DNA from: a virus
Virus record (IMG/VR): IMGVR_UViG_3300037963_001581
Coordinates: 1 to 35,138 of that record
Length of the DNA: 35,138 nucleotides
Reading direction: 5' to 3' (one strand)
Shown: one piece after another, positions 31,322 through 35,138 of the stretch
Layout: every line of letters starts with the position of its first letter
How positions within the stretch are numbered: position 1 is the stretch's first letter
The notes under the pieces: generated by a model
Databases searched by the model: none
What the model was told of the DNA's origin: nothing
The model's input: only the letters and a program-made list of their open reading frames with translations
Made by a program: the position numbers and the translations under genes

Positions 31322-31499
31322 CTGACACATTTATCAGCTGACATATAGCTGACAGATTATAGCTATAAATGCCGTAGAATGAACTACAATGACAGTCTCG
31401 TTTTCGAGGTAAAACAAGCAAAAGCCTAGTGGAGAGAGAGGGATTCGAACCCTTATTAGATTGTCTATAAATTAGTATAAGCTGACAGATAACTGACAG
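31321..31499. other. attP with tRNA-derived core and arm-type repeats
   Basis: The core at about 31427-31453 holds, in reverse sense, the 3' end of a tRNA gene: the T loop GGTTCGAATCC, then CCTCTCTCTCC and A, followed by CTAGGC. The acceptor strand fits a tRNA-Ser (GGAGAGA-type) host gene, so integration would restore it. Flanking direct repeats GCTGACA/ACTGACA lie at 31321, 31337, 31348 and at 31481, 31492, like arm sites for the integrase N domain. Only the 3' part of the tRNA is present, so no tRNA gene is annotated. Confidence 0.7.
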
Positions 31500-31516
31500 T
31501 TTTTAACTATTTAAAT

Positions 31517-31562
31517 AAAAAAACCCTCGATGAATGGAGGTTACCAAAACCGAGGGTTTTTT
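31517..31562. terminator. Bidirectional terminator after attP
   Basis: CCCTCG (31524-31529) pairs with CGAGGG (31551-31556), with A residues before and six T after, so it works in both directions for the integrase and endolysin operons. The loop contains AATGGAGGTTAC (31533-31544), identical to the ribosome-binding box of copy 2b, although no gene follows. Confidence 0.85.
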
Positions 31563-31623
31563 CTAGCAGTATTATTACCGCTTTTCTCAACCCCTTAATA
31601 TAATAATTATTACGGCATATAAC

Positions 31624-32019
31624 CTATTTTATTTTTTCTATATGAACTAAATCCATAAAAGTTTGATCTGTAATTTTCCCATCATTATCCCAATCAGCAC
31701 CAGATCTGATTTTTATATCCATCATATGAGCAATACCCCTAAGCATTCCAGCCATATAATAATGTCTTTTAATACCCATATCAGATGTCATATCAACTGG
31801 ATATGGCGTTAGGTCGAGTGCATGGCCGATGAGATGTTTTGATTTAAGTGTTTTAGTAGCACCAGTGCGTAAGTAATCTTTTTGTTTTTCTAAACTTCTT
31901 ACACCTTCAATTATAGCAATGTCCATTAAGTTTAGACACTCTTCTGCTACCTTAACTAAATCTGGATGCACACCTTCTAATCTTTTACGACTGCGTTTAC
32001 CAAACTTATACTTAGCCAT
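31624..32019 (-). CDS. Endolysin, peptidase M15 family (L-Ala-D-Glu / D-Ala-D-Ala type)
   Basis: 131 residues. The pattern of T5-type endolysins is visible: SRKRLEGVHPDLVKVAEECL, then IIEGVRSLEKQKDYL, then SKHLIGHALDLTP with His62 and Asp69 as zinc ligands, and DLVHIE with His126. The short form lacks a cell-wall-binding domain. It cuts peptide bridges in peptidoglycan. Its ATG overlaps the TAA of the preceding gene by one base. Last gene of the lysis operon. Confidence 0.85.
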   Translation of the reverse strand: MAKYKFGKRSRKRLEGVHPDLVKVAEECLNLMDIAIIEGVRSLEKQKDYLRTGATKTLKSKHLIGHALDLTPYPVDMTSDMGIKRHYYMAGMLRGIAHMMDIKIRSGADWDNDGKITDQTFMDLVHIEKIK

Positions 32020-32207
32020 TATTTAGGTTTAGATTTAGATTTTTTCTTTGAGGAGTAGTTTTCTACAAAACTTTTTATATCAGCAACCATCGCATCATCT
32101 TTTTTACTTGTAGTTATTCTAGCAATAAACTCCAGAACTTTTACAATGTATCCAGCGACACCATGTCTGCGTACTTGTCTTCTGACATATCCTGATACCC
32201 AACTCAT
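32019..32207 (-). CDS. Small basic hypothetical protein in the lysis cassette, 62 aa
   Basis: MSWVSGYVRRQVRRHGVAGY..., an amphipathic N-terminal helix rich in Arg, and a Lys/Ser-rich end (SSKKKSKSKPK). Overlaps endolysin and upstream gene starts by one and four bases. It could be a membrane-interacting lysis protein; not recognised. Confidence 0.55.
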   Translation of the reverse strand: MSWVSGYVRRQVRRHGVAGYIVKVLEFIARITTSKKDDAMVADIKSFVENYSSKKKSKSKPK

Positions 32208-32374
32208 GCTTCTTTTCCCTTTCCAACTATTTTGCTAACACCTTGCCATAAAACATCTATTATAATATCATCTTTATCAGAAGGAGACATTTTTACAATC
32301 TTCTCTAAAATCATAAATATTAATAAGACCCATTGCCAATTATTAGACATATAGTTGATTAACTCATTTTCCAT
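32204..32374 (-). CDS. Small membrane protein, holin candidate, 56 aa
   Basis: A 56-codon frame below usual cut-offs: MENELINYMSNNWQWVLLIF... with one hydrophobic helix (about residues 13-27: WQWVLLIFMILEKIV) and a basic end (KIVGKGKEA). Its TGA overlaps the next ATG (ATGA). Size, a single membrane segment and position before the endolysin suit a class III-like holin or antiholin. No close family recalled. Confidence 0.52.
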   Translation of the reverse strand: MENELINYMSNNWQWVLLIFMILEKIVKMSPSDKDDIIIDVLWQGVSKIVGKGKEA

Positions 32375-32396
32375 TATTACACCTTTATTTCAGTTA

Positions 32397-32516
32397 CTAC
32401 AAATCAAGACTCCCAACAGACCATCCGCTATCACAACTACCAAAAAATACTAACCCACCAAGAATTAAAAATAAAAATACTATTATCTTTAAATAATCTG
32501 TCCAGTCTTCATTCAT
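32397..32516 (-). CDS. Tiny membrane peptide with lipobox-like end, 39 aa
   Basis: A 39-codon frame whose ATG overlaps the TGA of the upstream gene (ATGA). It encodes MNEDWTDYLKIIVFLFLILG followed by GLVFFGSCDSGW: one membrane helix ending in a lipobox-like FGSC. The mature part would be only about twelve residues, short for an outer-membrane spanin. Coupling supports translation; function uncertain. Confidence 0.42.
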   Translation of the reverse strand: MNEDWTDYLKIIVFLFLILGGLVFFGSCDSGWSVGSLDL

Positions 32517-32842
32517 CGATTATTTCCATTTAGACGACTAATCACTCCTTTGATCTCTGATAATTGATTATCCATATCATTGGTTTCTTTTACCAAGTTA
32601 TCAAAGCGTATAGCCAACCTATCATCTGATTTATCCATTCTTGATAAAAGTTTTAGTAGTATTGACTCTAAATTATCTATTGTTTCTTCTGCTTTAGCTT
32701 GAGAAGTAGCTAACTCATTTAAAGTTTGATTCTGAGTATTCTGGCTTTTTATAATATTGGCTATCATAAAACCAAATAATAATGCCATAACCCCAGTTAC
32801 ACCTAATGTAGACCAACTTTCAATTAAAACAGATGTGTCCAA
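32513..32842 (-). CDS. Membrane protein with coiled coil (holin/hemolysin-like or spanin-like)
   Basis: 109 residues: a membrane segment near residues 13-31 (LGVTGVMALLFGFMIANII) followed by a long coiled coil (ATSQAKAEETIDNLESILL, then FDNLVKETNDMDNQL). Proteins of this build act as XhlA-like holin partners or as inner-membrane spanins. The lysis-cassette position supports either. Confidence 0.58.
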   Translation of the reverse strand: MDTSVLIESWSTLGVTGVMALLFGFMIANIIKSQNTQNQTLNELATSQAKAEETIDNLESILLKLLSRMDKSDDRLAIRFDNLVKETNDMDNQLSEIKGVISRLNGNNR

Positions 32843-33082
32843 TTATGCCTCTACTGCTTTTTTAACTTCAGCCATTTCAGCAACAAGTTCAGCTTTTCTA
32901 TCAGCTAGTCTTTTAGACTCAGCATCAATCATTGCTACTTCGTTTTCAAGTTGCCTATATGAAATTTCAGATTTTACTTTAGCTGGTTGATGCTCTTTTT
33001 CAACTGGAGCATCTTTCCAAGCATCTGCTGGTGCAGAACCTTCTGAAGATTCAACGGCTTTCTTTGTATACTTATCTGCCAT
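32843..33082 (-). CDS. Coiled-coil hypothetical protein, 79 aa
   Basis: MADKYTKKAVESSEGSAPAD..., with a heptad-rich C terminus (YRQLENEVAMIDAESKRLAD). Small Glu/Ala-rich protein located between the fibre gene and the lysis genes. It may be a fibre- or virion-associated accessory. Not recognised. Confidence 0.52.
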   Translation of the reverse strand: MADKYTKKAVESSEGSAPADAWKDAPVEKEHQPAKVKSEISYRQLENEVAMIDAESKRLADRKAELVAEMAEVKKAVEA

Positions 33083-33084
33083 TT

Positions 33085-35138
33085 TTAGTTTTCCTTATTT
33101 AGTTTAGTTTCTAACATATTGACTTTCTCTGTCAATTCTTTAACGGCATTTACTAATGCCCAAATCATTGGTTCTTGATTAGCAGTTAACCATTCACCAT
33201 CATCTTTAATCATTTCAGGTATTGCTTCTATAGCCTCTTGTGCTATAATACCTTGACGTTTTTTCTTGTGGTCATACTTGTATGGATTATCTTCTTTAAA
33301 ATTGTATTCTACAATTCTTAGTTTGTTTATTGCATCTAAGCCAGTAGACCATTCTTCAATATTTTCTTTTAGTCTACCATCTGATGTTGTACTCCAAGAA
33401 GAACCATTATCACCCATATACACATCAGTAACTGCTGAGTTACCTATAATTGCAGTATTATCTCCTATTCCAGTTGCTTCTGCACCAAGAACAATTTGAT
33501 TGATTGCACCATTAGCTGATACATCAGACTGGTCACCAACAATAGTATTTCTTCTGCCTAAAACAATAGTGTCTCCAGTATCTCTACCTATCAATACATT
33601 ACTATCAGCTTGAGTCATATTTATTCCAGCTTGATAACCAAGTAAAGTATTATCATATCCAGTGGTTATGGCTTTACCAACTTGATAACCGACTCCAGTA
33701 TTTTTTGCCCCAGTTGTCATTTCAGTAAAAGCATTATGCCCTACACCTACTTGACCAGTTTCTCCTTCTAGTTTAATTAAAGCATTACTACCAATAGCTA
33801 TGTTTCCACTAGCATCAAAATTAGCTGAACCTTGCAATGCTCTTGTGCCAATAGCAACATTGTTTGCACCTTGTTGTTGATAAAAACTAGTATACAATCC
33901 AATATTTATATTGTCACCACCAGTTGTTACACCAAAAGCTGATGCATGTCCTATTGCTACATTGTTAGAAGCCGTTGTTATTTTTTGAGCTGATTGTGAG
34001 CCTACTGCCGTATTATGTCCTCCTGATGTAGTATTATATAATGAATACATTCCTAATCCAGTATTTCCAGCACCAGTAACATTTTTACCTGATTGATAAC
34101 CTACAAGAGTATTATCATTAACAGTAGTGATGGCTTTTCCAGCCTCATACCCAATAGCTAAATTATTATTACCCGTTGTTAATGCTTTAAGAGCTTCTTT
34201 ACCTATACCTATACTATTGGCTCGTGAAGTATTCTGTAATGCATGATATCCTAATGCAATATTATGATCTGCACTATCATCATTAACTAAATTCATAGCT
34301 TGATGACCAATGGCAATATTATATGATTCTGAACCATTAGCAGATGACATTGCACTTTGACCTATTGCTACATTCTGACTACCAGTTGTTAAGGCTAATA
34401 AAGCACTTTTCCCCATTGCCATATTCTCTTGACCACTCGTGAGAGCAGATAAAGCACTATGTCCAAGAGCAACATTTCTTACTCCACTTGTTAGTGCCAG
34501 TAAAGCATTTCTACCCATTCCAACATTATCATTGCCAGTCATTGCACCACCACTTGCAACTGCACTTCCTACAAAAGTATTTGAATGTCCAGTAGAACCT
34601 GAGTTACTTGCTACCGCATGACCAACATAAGTATTATTACCAACTGTTGTAATTCCTGCACCGCTATTCAAACCTATCAAAATATTTTCACTTGAAGAGG
34701 TTAGTCTAATACCAGCACCATACCCCAATGCAACATTTGAAGTCCCAGTTGAGATAACTTTTAATGTATCTACACCAACGGCAGTATTACTTGAATGTGA
34801 GCTACCACTAGCCCCAAGCATAGAATTAAGTCCAATAGCTACATTTAAACCGCCAGTTGCATTATTGTATAATGCGTATGCACCTAAAGCAGTATTACCA
34901 GTTCCAGTTGTGTTAAAATGTCCACTACTGTCTCCAAGAGATGCGTTATACTGACCAGTGGTGAGTCTATTTAAACTATTATAACCTACAGCAACATTAT
35001 TTGAATGTGAGTTACCACTAACACCAGTCATAGCACCTTCACCAACTGCAACATTACTAGAACCACTTTGATTATGATAAAGAGCATTTCTACCTAATCC
35101 AGTATTTCTAGCACCATCCGTATTAGAATACACTGCAC
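33085..35138 (-). CDS. Tail fibre, C-terminal part with S74 chaperone (runs off the window)
   Basis: An open frame of more than 680 residues continuing from beyond the right edge; no true start is visible. Over twenty-five near-repeats of the type G-x-x-A-L-x-x-L-T-T-G-x-x-N-V-A-I-G fill it, as in trimeric beta-helical shafts (head-type adhesin repeats). The C-terminal 110 residues are an intramolecular chaperone of the Peptidase_S74 type: SDGRLKENIEEWSTGLDAIN, then YNFKE and RQGIIAQEAIEAIPEMI. It self-cleaves before the SDGR serine in known members. Role: host binding. Ends three bases before the start of the 79-residue gene. Confidence 0.85.
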   Translation of the reverse strand, partial: AVYSNTDGARNTGLGRNALYHNQSGSSNVAVGEGAMTGVSGNSHSNNVAVGYNSLNRLTTGQYNASLGDSSGHFNTTGTGNTALGAYALYNNATGGLNVAIGLNSMLGASGSSHSSNTAVGVDTLKVISTGTSNVALGYGAGIRLTSSSENILIGLNSGAGITTVGNNTYVGHAVASNSGSTGHSNTFVGSAVASGGAMTGNDNVGMGRNALLALTSGVRNVALGHSALSALTSGQENMAMGKSALLALTTGSQNVAIGQSAMSSANGSESYNIAIGHQAMNLVNDDSADHNIALGYHALQNTSRANSIGIGKEALKALTTGNNNLAIGYEAGKAITTVNDNTLVGYQSGKNVTGAGNTGLGMYSLYNTTSGGHNTAVGSQSAQKITTASNNVAIGHASAFGVTTGGDNINIGLYTSFYQQQGANNVAIGTRALQGSANFDASGNIAIGSNALIKLEGETGQVGVGHNAFTEMTTGAKNTGVGYQVGKAITTGYDNTLLGYQAGINMTQADSNVLIGRDTGDTIVLGRRNTIVGDQSDVSANGAINQIVLGAEATGIGDNTAIIGNSAVTDVYMGDNGSSWSTTSDGRLKENIEEWSTGLDAINKLRIVEYNFKEDNPYKYDHKKKRQGIIAQEAIEAIPEMIKDDGEWLTANQEPMIWALVNAVKELTEKVNMLETKLNKEN

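Noticed and set aside
31427-31453. A tRNA gene beside the integrase
   Set aside because: Only the T loop and 3' acceptor strand match; D and anticodon arms are absent, so it is the attP core.
32397-32516. The 39-residue peptide as a classical Rz1 outer-membrane spanin
   Set aside because: The mature chain after the lipobox-like Cys would be about twelve residues, too short to span the periplasm.
33085-35138. CRISPR-like repeats in the right end
   Set aside because: Repeats are protein-coding fibre repeats in one long open frame, with degenerate sequence and no fixed spacers.

Overview
The window is almost all of a small temperate tailed-phage genome, A+T-rich (I estimate roughly one third G+C), with densely packed genes. 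It is a phage form rather than an integrated prophage: an apparently intact attP lies beside the integrase gene in the interior, and the two window ends both fall inside one tail-fibre gene, so the sequence looks like a circle or permuted molecule cut inside that gene. The head-tail module suggests a short-tailed (podovirus-like) virion in T7-like order: terminase, portal, scaffold, capsid, adaptors, large tail/nozzle protein, three internal virion proteins ending in a 1803-residue protein with a muramidase-like start, then fibre. No RNA polymerase, DNA polymerase or helicase is visible. Strong GGAGG ribosome-binding sites are used throughout. The host cannot be named; attP carries the 3' end of a tRNA gene, most like tRNA-Ser.

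Layout. (1) 1-19216, minus strand: late virion genes, from the terminase pair at the right to the internal proteins and the fibre start at the left. (2) 19217-19813: intergenic control region with divergent promoter candidates, operator-like palindromes and a structured leader. (3) 19814-24170, plus strand: twelve small, mostly acidic genes of unknown function, ending at a strong bidirectional terminator. (4) 24407-29586, minus strand: replication/recombination module with an excisionase-like protein, a RecB/Cas4-type nuclease, an OB-fold-like protein with an SSB-type tail, a winged-helix initiator candidate with internal iterons, two or three further nuclease-fold proteins, a MazG/dGTPase-like protein and small zinc-ribbon proteins. 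(5) 29587-31321, plus strand: switch region, an XRE repressor fused to a PAS-like domain, and a tyrosine integrase. (6) 31322-31562: attP and terminator. (7) 31624-35138, minus strand: M15-type endolysin, small membrane proteins and the C-terminal part of the fibre with an S74 chaperone.

The most unusual system is in region 3. Most genes there carry their own leader built to one plan: an interleaved pair of stems that can be drawn as a compact H-type pseudoknot (stem 1, usually a single A, stem 2, stem 1', a short loop, stem 2'), then a shared A/T-rich box, then an AATGGAGGTTA-type ribosome-binding site. The stem sequences differ between copies while pairing is kept, which is compensatory variation inside one genome. 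Two copies have weaker or no first stem, and one gene instead has a tRNA-like mini-fold. A 10-12 base word (TACTAGATAGGG or close variants) recurs five times in the same 2.4 kb. Together these suggest a family of repeated cis-acting RNA modules controlling a set of accessory genes.
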